From: an uncultured Opitutales bacterium
Lineage (GTDB): Bacteria; Verrucomicrobiota; Verrucomicrobiia; Opitutales; Seribacteraceae
Assembly: GCA_938091675.1 (NCBI GenBank)
Contig: CALKMX010000013.1
Span: forward strand, 1 to 62,790
Direction: 5' to 3'
DNA: 62,790 bases
The notes below the pieces were generated by a model. It saw nothing but the letters and a program-made list of their open reading frames with translations, had not been told where the DNA came from and made no database searches. The position numbers and the translations under genes are program-made. Each line of letters starts with the position of its first letter. The first letter of the stretch is position 1. Shown here in pieces: positions 46,712-57,025 of the stretch.

Positions 46712-49489
46712 ATGGCACAGAAAAAGAAGACCAAATCAGCCAAAGCAAAGCCGGCAAGAAAAGCGCCCGCCTCCAAGTCAACAAAATCCAAGGAAATCAA
46801 GTATGTCTATGATTTCGGCAAGAAAACTGATGGAGATGCCAAGCAACGCGAATTGCTTGGGGGGAAAGGGGCAAACTTAGCAGAAATGGCAAGAATCGGA
46901 TTACCTGTGCCAGCAGGGTTTACGATCACCACCGAAGTTTGCACCTATTACTACGCAAACAAGAAAACTTATCCCAAGACACTTGACGGCCAGATCCGCG
47001 AGTCTGTGGCATTGATGGAAAAGCAGTTGGGGAAAAAGTTGGGCGATTTAAAGAAGCCCCTCCTGCTCTCGGTTCGTTCCGGAGCCCGTGATTCCATGCC
47101 TGGAATGATGGATACTATTCTTAACCTCGGCTTGAATGACGATACGGTTGAGGCACTCGCGACTTTTTCTGGCAACGAAAGATTTGCCTGGGATTGTTAC
47201 CGCAGATTTATCCAGATGTATGGTGATGTAGTGATGGGAGTGCAAAAACTCCCCTCCGAGGATCATGATCCATTTGAGGAAGTAATTGAAGCATTTAAGT
47301 CGGAAATATTCCCCAAAGAGAAAGGCGAAGTGGATGACTCTAAAATATCGGCTTCGCAAATGAGGGAGTTGGTAAACCGCTTCAAAGCACTGGTCAAAAA
47401 GCGTACCGGAAAAGATTTTCCCACCTGTCCATGGGAACAGCTTGAAGGATCCGTTGGTGCAGTTTTTGGATCATGGATGAACGACCGGGCGATAGTTTAC
47501 CGCAGAAAGTACGGAATTCCTGCAGAATGGGGAACTGCGGTTAATGTACAGGCCATGGTTTTTGGAAATACGGGTAAAAAGTCTGGGTCAGGGGTTGCCT
47601 TTACCAGAGATCCAGCTTCCGGAGAGAAAGTATTGTACGGGGAGTTCCTTGTGGACGCGCAGGGAGAGGATGTGGTCGCGGGTGTACGTACTCCCCGTCC
47701 TGTTGCCCAGCTTCAAAAAGTGCTCCCCAAGCCATTTAAGGAATTATCTGCGGTTCAAAAGAAGTTAGAAAAACATTTCAAGGATATGCAGGACTTCGAG
47801 TTTACCATTGAAGATGAAAAACTCTACATGCTCCAAACCCGTAACGGTAAGCGTACAGGCCTTGCTGCGGTAAGGATTGCGGTTGAGATGGTAAAGGAGA
47901 AGTTGATTGACTGGAAAACTGCGATCAAAAGAGTGCCAGCCGATCAATTGGATCAAGTGCTATCCCCCGTATTCGATGCCGCCGCTCAAAAAGCCGCCGC
48001 CACGCTTTGTAAAGGACTTCCTGCAGGTCCGGGTGCAGCATCTGGGCGCGTTTGCTTAAATGCCGAACGTGCGGTTGAGGCAGCCAAACAAAGCAAGGTT
48101 TTGCTTGTCCGCCAAGAAACCTCTCCGGAGGATTTAAGAGGCATGATTGCCGCGGAAGGTATTCTGACTGCCAGAGGAGGAGTGTCCTCCCATGCTGCAT
48201 TGGTTGCCCGCCAAATGGGCAAAGTGTGTGTTTGTGGTGCTGCTGAACTGGAAATTGATTACCATGCAAGAACCGTGAAGGTGGGAAAGAAAACTTTCAA
48301 GGAAGGTGATTTCATGTCTATCAATGGTACAACCGGAGAAGTATTTGGTGGTGAGCTTAAAACCGCTCCTTCTGAAATCATTCAAGTATTGGTTGATAAA
48401 AAGCTCGACCCCAAGAAAAGCCGGGACTTTCAAAATTTCTCGAAGCTCATGAGCTGGTGTGAACAAGCAACCAAAATGAATGTTCGCACCAATGCGGATT
48501 CTCCCACCCAGGTTGCCAATGCGATTGCTTTTGGTGCCAGCGGAATCGGTCTTTGCCGCACGGAGCATATGTTCTTTGAGGGCGACAGGATCGATGCGAT
48601 GAGGCAGATGATACTTGCTGATGACGAAAAAAACAGGAGGGCAGCCCTTAAGAAACTGCTCCCATTCCAGCGTAAGGATTTCACCGGTATTTTCAAAGCT
48701 CTGCAAGGCCGTCCAGCTACCATTCGCTTGCTTGATCCTCCTTTGCATGAGTTTCTTCCCCACGATCAAACATCTCAGCGTGACTTGGCTAAAAAGCTCG
48801 GCGTAAGCCTCGCTTCCGTAAAGCGCAGGGTTGAAGATTTGCACGAGTTTAATCCGATGCTAGGCCATCGCGGATGCCGACTGGGAATCTCCTATTCTGA
48901 GATTACAGAGATGCAAACCCAGGCTATCATCGAGGCGGCCCTGGCTGTCCAGGAAAGCGGTATTGAAGTCAATCCAGAGATCATGGTTCCCTTGGTAGGC
49001 TTTGCAAAAGAGCTTGAATTGCAAGTGGAGATAATTCACGCAACTGCCAAGAAAGTATTCGAAGCCAAAGGCAAAAAAGTGAAATACTTGGTAGGTACAA
49101 TGATTGAAATTCCAAGGGCTGCCTTGGTTGCGGACGAGATTGCCAAGACTGCACAGTTCTTCAGTTTTGGTACAAACGACCTTACTCAAACGACCTTAGG
49201 CATGAGCCGTGATGACTCCGGAAGCTTTCTTCCAAACTACGCCGAATTGGAAGTAGTTTCGGCCAACCCATTCGCCAGTGTTGATCAAACTGGTGTCGGC
49301 CAGCTTATGGAAATTGCAGTGAAGAAAGGAAAATCTGCTCGTCGTGGCATTAAACTGGGCATTTGCGGTGAGCACGGTGGAGACCCATCCAGTGTTAAGT
49401 TCTGCCACCAAATTGGTTTGAACTATGTAAGCTGTTCTCCGTACCGCGTACCAACAGCACGACTTGCAGCAGCACAAGCTGCAGTCTAA
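46712..49489 (+). CDS. ppdK: Pyruvate, phosphate dikinase with Lys/Ala-rich N-terminal extension
   Basis: [107 protein letters not shown]. Confidence 0.97.
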   Translation: MAQKKKTKSAKAKPARKAPASKSTKSKEIKYVYDFGKKTDGDAKQRELLGGKGANLAEMARIGLPVPAGFTITTEVCTYYYANKKTYPKTLDGQIRESVALMEKQLGKKLGDLKKPLLLSVRSGARDSMPGMMDTILNLGLNDDTVEALATFSGNERFAWDCYRRFIQMYGDVVMGVQKLPSEDHDPFEEVIEAFKSEIFPKEKGEVDDSKISASQMRELVNRFKALVKKRTGKDFPTCPWEQLEGSVGAVFGSWMNDRAIVYRRKYGIPAEWGTAVNVQAMVFGNTGKKSGSGVAFTRDPASGEKVLYGEFLVDAQGEDVVAGVRTPRPVAQLQKVLPKPFKELSAVQKKLEKHFKDMQDFEFTIEDEKLYMLQTRNGKRTGLAAVRIAVEMVKEKLIDWKTAIKRVPADQLDQVLSPVFDAAAQKAAATLCKGLPAGPGAASGRVCLNAERAVEAAKQSKVLLVRQETSPEDLRGMIAAEGILTARGGVSSHAALVARQMGKVCVCGAAELEIDYHARTVKVGKKTFKEGDFMSINGTTGEVFGGELKTAPSEIIQVLVDKKLDPKKSRDFQNFSKLMSWCEQATKMNVRTNADSPTQVANAIAFGASGIGLCRTEHMFFEGDRIDAMRQMILADDEKNRRAALKKLLPFQRKDFTGIFKALQGRPATIRLLDPPLHEFLPHDQTSQRDLAKKLGVSLASVKRRVEDLHEFNPMLGHRGCRLGISYSEITEMQTQAIIEAALAVQESGIEVNPEIMVPLVGFAKELELQVEIIHATAKKVFEAKGKKVKYLVGTMIEIPRAALVADEIAKTAQFFSFGTNDLTQTTLGMSRDDSGSFLPNYAELEVVSANPFASVDQTGVGQLMEIAVKKGKSARRGIKLGICGEHGGDPSSVKFCHQIGLNYVSCSPYRVPTARLAAAQAAV

Positions 49490-49521
49490 GAGTTTCTTGC
49501 ATTATAAGATTCTTTCTCCAA

Positions 49522-49560
49522 CAAGGTCCGGTTGCATTTGCAACCGGGCCTTGTTTGTTT
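49522..49560 (+). terminator. Rho-independent terminator downstream of ppdK
   Basis: CAAGGTCCGGTTGC-ATTT-GCAACCGGGCCTTG (one G-T wobble) followed by TTTGTTT. Confidence 0.88.
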
Positions 49561-49578
49561 TGAGCCAGCCCTTAAAAA

Positions 49579-50859
49579 GTGTTTGAGGTAAAAGAAAAGC
49601 CGAGATTGGTCGAGCGTGCCTATTTAATTTCTTGTATACATTCAGAAAGGGATCGAGCCGAAGCCGAATCTCTTTTGGATGAACTGGATGAATTGACCAG
49701 AAACTTAGGCATTTGCGTGGTCGGAAGAGAGGTAATCCGCATCAGGAAAATCTCTCCACGCTTTATTCTAGGTAAGGGGAAAGTGGATGCAGTCCTGGAG
49801 GAAATCAACAAATGCAATGCGGATGTTTTGATTTTCGACAATGAGATTTCTCCTGCCCAGCAAAGAAATTGGGAAACGGAAAGCAAAATTCTGGTCATAG
49901 ACCGGCACGAGATAATATTGGATGTTTTTGCTGAACGGGCTCAAACCAAAGAAGCTAAATTGCAGGTAAGGCTTGCCCGGCTCGAGTATTCTTTACCCCG
50001 GTTGCGTCGTGCCTGGACACATCTGAGCAGGCAAAGAGGAGGGGGCGTAACCCAAAGGGGAGAAGGTGAGGCTCAGATTGAGCTCGATCAGCGCATGTTG
50101 CGGGATCAAATTGCAGCAACCCGAAGGGAAATTTCCCAGGTTTCAAAACAACGCCAGACAGGTAGATCCCTGCGGCAAAGACTGCCTCTGCCATCCGTGG
50201 CAATTGTAGGGTATACCAATGCAGGGAAATCCACCTTGCTTAATAAACTTACCGGTGCAGATTCAGTTGCGGCCGATAAATTATTTGCCACACTTGATCC
50301 AACCAGTCGAAGACTGAAACTTCCAAGCGGTCGTCTACTCGTACTTACCGATACGGTTGGTTTTATACGAAAATTACCCCATCGATTGGTGGATTCTTTT
50401 AAGGCCACACTGGAAGAGGCTCTGGTTGCCGACTTAATTTTGCATCTGGTTGATCTTTCCAGTCCCGAATATGAAGCCCAGATGCAAACCACCCAGCAGG
50501 TATTGGCGGATTTAGGAGCGGCAGAAAATCCATTGCTTGTGGTTTACAACAAGGTCGATCAATTAAGTGAAGAGGTGGAAAAATTGAGGGCCAAAAAGAT
50601 TTCCAATCACTCCGTTTTTATCAGTGCAAAAACAGGAGAGGGAGTTGCCATATTGCTCGAAAAATTAGAGGATCACTTCTCTGGGTTAACAAAAGAGATG
50701 AGGTTTTTAATTCCCTTAAGCCGATACGATCTCGTAGCCCGATTAAAATCTCAGGGAGAATTAACCGAGGAAGAAACCACCGAAAATGGGTTTTTGGTAG
50801 TAGGTGCCCCAAGGGGCGATCTGTGCCAGATACTTGGTGAGTACCGGCAAGCAAGCTAG
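49579..50859 (+). CDS. hflX: GTPase HflX (GTG start)
   Basis: LGKGKVDAVLEEI; DNEISPAQQRNWE; RGGGVTQRGEGEAQIELDQR; VGYTNAGKSTLLNKLTG; TDTVGFIRKLPHRLVDSFKATLEE. Confidence 0.96.
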   Translation: MFEVKEKPRLVERAYLISCIHSERDRAEAESLLDELDELTRNLGICVVGREVIRIRKISPRFILGKGKVDAVLEEINKCNADVLIFDNEISPAQQRNWETESKILVIDRHEIILDVFAERAQTKEAKLQVRLARLEYSLPRLRRAWTHLSRQRGGGVTQRGEGEAQIELDQRMLRDQIAATRREISQVSKQRQTGRSLRQRLPLPSVAIVGYTNAGKSTLLNKLTGADSVAADKLFATLDPTSRRLKLPSGRLLVLTDTVGFIRKLPHRLVDSFKATLEEALVADLILHLVDLSSPEYEAQMQTTQQVLADLGAAENPLLVVYNKVDQLSEEVEKLRAKKISNHSVFISAKTGEGVAILLEKLEDHFSGLTKEMRFLIPLSRYDLVARLKSQGELTEEETTENGFLVVGAPRGDLCQILGEYRQAS

Positions 50860-51113
50860 ATTTCGTCCTTGGTAGGTTTATTTCTGAGATAGTCGACCAA
50901 GGTAACCCTGAACATTCCAGTAGCTAGCCAGAAAACTCCAGACATACAGAAGGCGGTCATGCTCGATACAATCGTAACTGCTAACGGGTCCTGCGAAGGG
51001 ACATGAGGAACAAGGACTTCGCGCATGAAAAGGAAAAAGAGGACAGTCAGAAAAAGATCTATGACAATGCCTTTCTTGGAAACGAGGGGAGGGGATGACG
51101 GTTCTTCAGTCAT
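50856..51113 (-). CDS. Small membrane protein, unknown function
   Basis: 85 aa with two predicted hydrophobic segments; convergent with hflX. Confidence 0.55.
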   Translation of the reverse strand: MTEEPSSPPLVSKKGIVIDLFLTVLFFLFMREVLVPHVPSQDPLAVTIVSSMTAFCMSGVFWLATGMFRVTLVDYLRNKPTKDEI

Positions 51114-51154
51114 GCGATATAGAATGTTGGCAAAATAAATTAGGTCAAATCAAA

Positions 51155-54100
51155 CTAGCAGGTTATGTCATGCAGGCGGAGAATCCTTTTTTTAATTTCA
51201 TCAATTTCTAAGTCCAAAAGAACTCTGGGTTGTATCCGGTTAATAGGAAGGGCAGGTAAATGATCCAGTTTTTCTGCCAGGCAAAGATTGCGGTTGGCCG
51301 CCACTTCATCCACCCGGTCAATCGGGGTAAAGTGGGGAGCATGTGCGACTACTTCCGGATGGTTTTCAATGATATCCTTTATTGCAATGACGGCATGGGC
51401 AAATCGGTCCAATTCCTTTTTTGTGTAACTTTCAGTAGGTTCGATCATTAATCCATAGACCTCAGGAAAAGCAACTGTGGGTGCATGAAATCCAAAATCC
51501 AGAAAGAGTTTTCCAACTTGAGGAATTGCCTGGCTTTTAGAAGTGCCAGCCTGTGCGAGTCTTTCAAAATCCTGCTCGCTGAGAGTGAGGATAAACTCGT
51601 GCATGCGGGGAATCTTGCCCGCATGGCTCGGAAGAGTTGGGTAGCGGGACCGCAGTACTTCCAGAAGATACCGGGCGGAAAGAACGGCTACCGATGACAT
51701 TCTGGGAACCCCTGCATTGCCGAGCCGGAGCAGATAGGAAAATGCCCGCACTTTATGGCCAAAGTTTCCCCAGTTGCGATGAAAGGTCCCAATGCTTTGA
51801 GAGGGGGTGAATGAATGGAAGGTCCCATCATCATCTTTCCTGATTTGTTTGCCGGGCAAAAAATTGGTCAAGCATTCAGAAACCGCAACAATCGCATCTC
51901 CGGGACCTCCGCCACCATGTGGAATGGTCCATGTCTTGTGCAGGTTATTATGAACCGCATCCACTCCAAGTTTTCCTAAATCAACAATGCCAGCAATCGC
52001 ATTCATGTTAGCTCCGTCCATATACACCAATCCGCCCGCACGATGCACTTCTTCGGCAATGATGGAAAAGTCCTCTTCGAAAATTCCTGCAGTGTTTGGA
52101 TTGGTGATCATGATCCCGCAAAGGTTTTCACCATGCGTTTCGATTTTGGCCCGAAAATCCATCAGGTCGATCATGCCATTTTCATTTGCCTGTAAATAAA
52201 CAATGCCTGAGCCGTATCCTGCGGTGGCGGCGGTGGCAAAATTTGTCCCATGTGCGGATTTTGGAATGAGCACAATATTGCGGTTATCTTCTCCCCGCGA
52301 ACGATGATATGCCTGAAAGAGTTTAAGACCCACTAATTCTCCTTGTGCTCCGGCAACAGGTTGAGTGGTGACCCCGGCAAGACCGGTGATCCCTTTAAAC
52401 CATTCCTGAATTTCAAAAAGAATTTCCAAAGGTCCCTGGGCATCCATCTCCGGAGCTTGCGGATGTACCTGGGCGAATCCATCCAAACCGGCCGCCCAGT
52501 CATTGAGCAATGGGTTGTATTTCATGGTGCAGGAACCTAGGGGATAGCAGCCATCATCAGGGCTGATATTTAAATTGGCCAACTGTTCATAATAATTGAG
52601 CAGTTCATCGTGGGAAAAGCTTGGCAGATTCGCAGATTGGGCTCGGAGTAATTCAGGCGGGGGGCCAGCTTCCTGCTGAATTCCTGATCTTGCGGGAAAT
52701 CGATTAAAAATAAAATCCTTGAGCGCAGCTAATGCAACATCATCCTGAATGTCAGAAAAGCTGATTTTGTAGAGTTTTTTGGCTCCCGGATGGAGACGGT
52801 TGGAAACTTCCACGCCCAGATGAATCCCCTGCTTCCGGGCATCACTTAGAAAGGAGTCCGCATTTTCACTTACTGATACCAATAAATCGTTGAAGGCGGG
52901 AGACTCAGGAAAAGCCAATTCGATTCCTTCTCTTTGCCGTATCCATTCGGATGCCTGATTGCGCGCTTTAAGTGCCCGGGAAAGGGAATGTTTAAGCCCG
53001 TGCTCACCTTTGGCGAGCAGATTAGCACCGGCAATTGTGGCGAGGAACGCCTGGTTTGAACAAACATTGGAGGTTGCTTTCTCTTTTCGGATATGTTGCT
53101 CGCGGGTTGAAAGAACCATGACAAAGCAATCACGACCCTGGGAATCTTTTGCTCTTCCGATGTATCTTCCTGGAGTGCTGCGAAGATCTTGCTTTGACTT
53201 TTCGTTATGACGGCAACCGAAAAGTCCGAGCCCGGGTCCGCCAAAGGAGGGGGGGATTGCCAGATGCTGGGCCTCGCCAGCGATGAAATCGACCCCATTC
53301 ACCCCAAATTCAGTAGGTGGTTTTAAGCCGCCTGTAACTAGCAACATCGGGTCAATCACTGCAATGGAGGGGATATTCCAAGCAGCAGCGAGGTCGGACA
53401 ATTTATCTACATCTTCCAGTAGGCCAAGTGCATTGACCTGAGGAAATACCAGGGCTGAAATTTCAGAGTGTTTCTCCTGCAGGAGGATTTCTAATTTGTC
53501 GTAGTCCAACCGGCCTGTTGATGGATCAATGGGTGAAAAGCGGAAACGAAGGTCGGTTCCTTGTGCGTGGGTATTAAGGAAGGATATGTCTTCCTCAAAG
53601 AGCGATTGGGCAACCATTACATCGCCAGGGCGTTTTCTTGACCTTCGGGCACAACTGACCGCTTCAAAAATAGCTGCGGAACGGTCGTACAATGAAGTAT
53701 TAATCGCCTCGAAACCCGTAATGGCAGAAAGTACACACTGGTAAATCCAGTGAGTCACTAATGTTCCTTGGCTTCTTTCCGGCTGGTAGGGGGTGTAAGA
53801 TGTGCTAAGGGGGCGCATCCGGGAAACTTCATTAACAATTGGGTGGATTTGCCAAACGGGAAGCAGGTCACCAATGAAGGAAGTCATTAAATTGGTGTTA
53901 CCGGAAATTTCCATCAGCCGGTGAGTCGCATCTTTGTAGGAAAGTTCATCCGGAAGCGGTAAGGTTCCGGAAAATCTTTTCTCCTTGGGCAGGTGGGAGA
54001 AGAGATCATTCAGGCCATCGACCCCTACTTTTGCGAGCATCGAATGAATATCTTCATCGGTGGCGGAAATGTAATGCCGGACGGTTTCTCGAGGATACTC

Positions 54101-54172
54101 CTGAGGATTGTAGGGTAGCTCGGGTATTTCCATAGAACTTGATACTGGTGGAGATGAATGGACAGGAATCAT
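51155..54172 (-). CDS. gcvP: Glycine dehydrogenase (decarboxylating), P1 (GcvPA) and P2 (GcvPB) modules fused
   Basis: N-half: RHYISATDEDIHSMLAKVGVDGLNDLFSHLP, STSYTPYQPERSQGTL, NTSLYDRSAAIFEA. C-half: DDGCYPLGSCTMKYNP, VYMDGANMNAIAGI, NLHKTWTIPHGGGGPG. Confidence 0.96.
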   Translation of the reverse strand: MIPVHSSPPVSSSMEIPELPYNPQEYPRETVRHYISATDEDIHSMLAKVGVDGLNDLFSHLPKEKRFSGTLPLPDELSYKDATHRLMEISGNTNLMTSFIGDLLPVWQIHPIVNEVSRMRPLSTSYTPYQPERSQGTLVTHWIYQCVLSAITGFEAINTSLYDRSAAIFEAVSCARRSRKRPGDVMVAQSLFEEDISFLNTHAQGTDLRFRFSPIDPSTGRLDYDKLEILLQEKHSEISALVFPQVNALGLLEDVDKLSDLAAAWNIPSIAVIDPMLLVTGGLKPPTEFGVNGVDFIAGEAQHLAIPPSFGGPGLGLFGCRHNEKSKQDLRSTPGRYIGRAKDSQGRDCFVMVLSTREQHIRKEKATSNVCSNQAFLATIAGANLLAKGEHGLKHSLSRALKARNQASEWIRQREGIELAFPESPAFNDLLVSVSENADSFLSDARKQGIHLGVEVSNRLHPGAKKLYKISFSDIQDDVALAALKDFIFNRFPARSGIQQEAGPPPELLRAQSANLPSFSHDELLNYYEQLANLNISPDDGCYPLGSCTMKYNPLLNDWAAGLDGFAQVHPQAPEMDAQGPLEILFEIQEWFKGITGLAGVTTQPVAGAQGELVGLKLFQAYHRSRGEDNRNIVLIPKSAHGTNFATAATAGYGSGIVYLQANENGMIDLMDFRAKIETHGENLCGIMITNPNTAGIFEEDFSIIAEEVHRAGGLVYMDGANMNAIAGIVDLGKLGVDAVHNNLHKTWTIPHGGGGPGDAIVAVSECLTNFLPGKQIRKDDDGTFHSFTPSQSIGTFHRNWGNFGHKVRAFSYLLRLGNAGVPRMSSVAVLSARYLLEVLRSRYPTLPSHAGKIPRMHEFILTLSEQDFERLAQAGTSKSQAIPQVGKLFLDFGFHAPTVAFPEVYGLMIEPTESYTKKELDRFAHAVIAIKDIIENHPEVVAHAPHFTPIDRVDEVAANRNLCLAEKLDHLPALPINRIQPRVLLDLEIDEIKKRILRLHDITC

Positions 54173-54241
54173 AGGTTAATTAATCTACCCATGTGCAGGG
54201 AATGGATGAACGCAAAATCATTCACGTGCACAAAAAGATTC

Positions 54242-54257
54242 TTCGGCATAAGCCGAA
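54242..54257 (-). terminator. Hairpin downstream of MORN lipoprotein gene, possible terminator
   Basis: TTCGGC-TTAT-GCCGAA (minus strand), followed within 10 nt by CTTTTTG. Confidence 0.5.
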
Positions 54258-54267
54258 ATTTCTGATT

Positions 54268-55347
54268 TTATTGGCCGACCTGACGGCCGTTCTCCCAAAA
54301 GTTTTTCTCAACGATGTCACCCGACTCACCGTAAAAAATTTCTTCTCCATGCATCCGTCCATTGAGCAAATTGACTTCACCTTGTGCCTGTCCGCTTTGA
54401 TTCATAATGCGCATTTTCCCCGAGAAAGGGGTGCCATTGGAACGCAACCGAACTGTATCCAGACCATCGATCAGTTCAGTGATAAAAAAAGATTCTGCCT
54501 CAGAAACCGTTCCGGTCCAGTCAGGATTGCCGGACTCCTCGATTTCATTATCTCCATTAGGACTGGACGGCTCGGCAGATCTGGGGGCCTCGTCCAAGGA
54601 GGGGTCGATGCTCTCGGAGGTGGCTTGTTGCAATCCAGCGGAGTTATCTACCGGTGTAGCAGTAGGGGCAGGCAGGGCAGGTTCTGAGCTGGAGGAATAT
54701 TCGGTGAGGACAACTTGGCCGAGATTAGCCTCAAGAGATAGGGGAATCCTTTCAGGGTTTGGCGAAGGGCGTACCGAAGTATCCTCAATTACGCTCTCTT
54801 CTAAGTTAACTGTTGGTAGCTCGGGCTTTTGCGAAGCAGCAGGCAAAATGGAGGGTTTTGAAATTAGTGACCCTTTCCTCCATATACCCTTCATGGTCCG
54901 CCCGTCCGTGTAAACCAAGGTACCTTGGCCATGCTGCACATCATCAAACCATTCGCCCTCATAGATGGTGCCATCTGCCGATTGATAACGCCCCCAGCCA
55001 TGCCTCTTCCCTGATAGAAATTCCCCTTCATAAAGGGAACCATCCGGCCAGAGATAAATTCCTTTCCCGGTGCGTTCATCTTTGAGGTAATCCCCTTCAT
55101 AGCTTTCACCATTTGCCCAAAGAAATCTTCCTTTTCCGTGGCGTAGGTCATCTGAATAATCTCCCTCGTAAATGGATCCATCTATCCACCGGTAAATTCC
55201 TGTTCCGTGCTTTTGGCCATCACGATTGAGGTTTCCTTCGTAAGATCCGTCGGAAAACTCCAACTTCGCATTAGGTGTGGTTTTGCAACCGGGCAAAGAA
55301 AAGAGGACAATCAGGCAGGATGATATCTGGAAAAATTTAAGGGACAT
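54268..55347 (-). CDS. MORN-repeat lipoprotein with C-terminal MORN_2-like module
   Basis: Lipobox LFSLPGCK; repeats DGSYEGNLNRDGQKHGTG / DGSIYEGDYSDDLRHGKG / NGESYEGDYLKDERTGKG / DGSLYEGEFLSGKRHGWG / DGTIYEGEWFDDVQHGQG. Confidence 0.9.
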   Translation of the reverse strand: MSLKFFQISSCLIVLFSLPGCKTTPNAKLEFSDGSYEGNLNRDGQKHGTGIYRWIDGSIYEGDYSDDLRHGKGRFLWANGESYEGDYLKDERTGKGIYLWPDGSLYEGEFLSGKRHGWGRYQSADGTIYEGEWFDDVQHGQGTLVYTDGRTMKGIWRKGSLISKPSILPAASQKPELPTVNLEESVIEDTSVRPSPNPERIPLSLEANLGQVVLTEYSSSSEPALPAPTATPVDNSAGLQQATSESIDPSLDEAPRSAEPSSPNGDNEIEESGNPDWTGTVSEAESFFITELIDGLDTVRLRSNGTPFSGKMRIMNQSGQAQGEVNLLNGRMHGEEIFYGESGDIVEKNFWENGRQVGQ

Positions 55348-55476
55348 TTCAAACATCATCCAAAAACATCAGTTCGATTCGGGCAAGCGTGTAAATCAAT
55401 CATTTTAAATATGGCAATCACACATGTATTGAATTGCCACCTTAGGTCTGTTAAGAAATAAAGGATTCTTTGAGTG

Positions 55477-55564
<88 letters not shown>

Positions 55565-55578
55565 TATAAATTGTTTTT

Positions 55579-56973
55579 TTATTGCGAATAGAAAGCGTTG
55601 ATTTTTTCCGCAACATCACGGAAGGAAATGTCAGAGGAGTACACCAATTTAAATTCTTCTATTGCTTGTTCGGTCTTGCCCATTGATTCGTAACAACAGC
55701 CCAGTTGATACACTGCATCCTTTTTTCTTTCATCCATAATCTGAATTTCGGATTTCAGTGATTTGAATTGCTCAATAGCCAAGTCAAAAAACTTTTTGTT
55801 AAGATACGCACGCCCCAGATAGAGAATCGCATCGAGACGAACCTTGGCGTTTCTTTGTGCCAACTGAAAATGGGGTAGGCAGGCATCAAATTCTCCTTCC
55901 TCAAATAATAAGCAACCGAGTTCGAAACGGTATCCATATTCGTTGGGGTATCGCTGAACCAGAGACTCTAGCTGCTGCCTCTGGAAATTCTTTTTTGCGA
56001 GGACTGCATCGGAATAGCCTTTTTTCGATGCGGGGTTTTCGGGGTCTGCAGCCAATGCCTTTTCCCACTGTTCGATAATCCCGTCATAAAATTCAATCGT
56101 CAGTTGTCTTTCTTTCTCTTCCAAGGACACATCCCCTTTGCCCGCTTCGAGTTTTCGGGCTTGTTGTATCCATGCAATTGCATTTTGTAAATCGCCATAG
56201 CGTTGGTACAAGTCGCTCAAATGGCGGTAATGATTTAAATTTTGGGGCTCGGCTTGAACTTTCTCATAAACTTGACGAATCAAAGCCTCGAGACCCTTGG
56301 CATCGTTAACCGTTTTGGCAGATTGTTCCAGAGCCTCTGCTTCCTCTTTATTTTTTAATTGTTCCCGGAAATTTGTTGACCCCTCCCATTTTCCTTTGTT
56401 CATCGCCACCGCCACAGATGCCCGTTTCATCATATCCTCTGCCTCGCCATCCGAAGGGTTGATCTGCAGAATTGCATTGCCGGTTTGGATGGCTAAGTCC
56501 GATTCTCCGGCATCCAGATAAGCGTTTGCTAATTTTTTAAGGTTCCCGAGATCTTTTGGTTGAAAGGAGCGGATGGTCTCATAGGCAAACACTACGCTAC
56601 CGGCCATTTCAAGTTCTGCAAAAGCGTCTGCCAGCATTTGATGTGCGGCAGCATTAAACGGATTTTTTGCAATCAATTCTTCTGCGGAAGAAATCGTTAA
56701 TTCAGGGTCTTTGTTTGTTTTTGTCTTAAATAAAAAAGGGGCATTGGTCAGTTTGCCCATGAGTGAGCTAAGACCTTTGCTTGTCCCCTTGGCGAGTTTT
56801 AGCTGTTGGTGTCGTAATCGTTTGCGCAACTCAAGGCATCCGGGAGACTGCTTGAGAATCGCAGAGTAAATTTCCAGGGAATAATTGATGTCTTTGGACA
56901 AAGCCTTATCCGCGGCATCCAATTGTTTGATTTGTCTTGGGTCTAGGTCAGAAATGGTAATTTCTTCAATCAT
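55579..56973 (-). CDS. TPR domain protein
   Basis: Repeated TPR-like helices (AAHQMLADAFAELEMAGSVVFAYETIRSFQPKDLGNLKKLANAYLDAGESDLAIQTGNAILQINPSDGEA). Confidence 0.85.
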   Translation of the reverse strand: MIEEITISDLDPRQIKQLDAADKALSKDINYSLEIYSAILKQSPGCLELRKRLRHQQLKLAKGTSKGLSSLMGKLTNAPFLFKTKTNKDPELTISSAEELIAKNPFNAAAHQMLADAFAELEMAGSVVFAYETIRSFQPKDLGNLKKLANAYLDAGESDLAIQTGNAILQINPSDGEAEDMMKRASVAVAMNKGKWEGSTNFREQLKNKEEAEALEQSAKTVNDAKGLEALIRQVYEKVQAEPQNLNHYRHLSDLYQRYGDLQNAIAWIQQARKLEAGKGDVSLEEKERQLTIEFYDGIIEQWEKALAADPENPASKKGYSDAVLAKKNFQRQQLESLVQRYPNEYGYRFELGCLLFEEGEFDACLPHFQLAQRNAKVRLDAILYLGRAYLNKKFFDLAIEQFKSLKSEIQIMDERKKDAVYQLGCCYESMGKTEQAIEEFKLVYSSDISFRDVAEKINAFYSQ

Positions 56974-57025
56974 CAAGATAGTGTGGGCATACAAAGATTG
57001 AGGTTAGATAGTAAAGTATGGTTGT

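Noticed and set aside
48134-48844. 236-aa minus-strand ORF
   Set aside because: Antisense inside ppdK; arises from codon bias of a highly conserved gene.
50856-50859. CTAG shared by the hflX and convergent small-ORF stop codons
   Set aside because: Cute but probably chance; no functional implication.
52870-53298. 142-aa minus-strand ORF in another frame of gcvP
   Set aside because: Out-of-frame within a well-supported gcvP CDS.
54193-54687. 164-aa and overlapping plus-strand ORFs over the MORN gene
   Set aside because: Antisense to the MORN lipoprotein; sequence lacks domain character.
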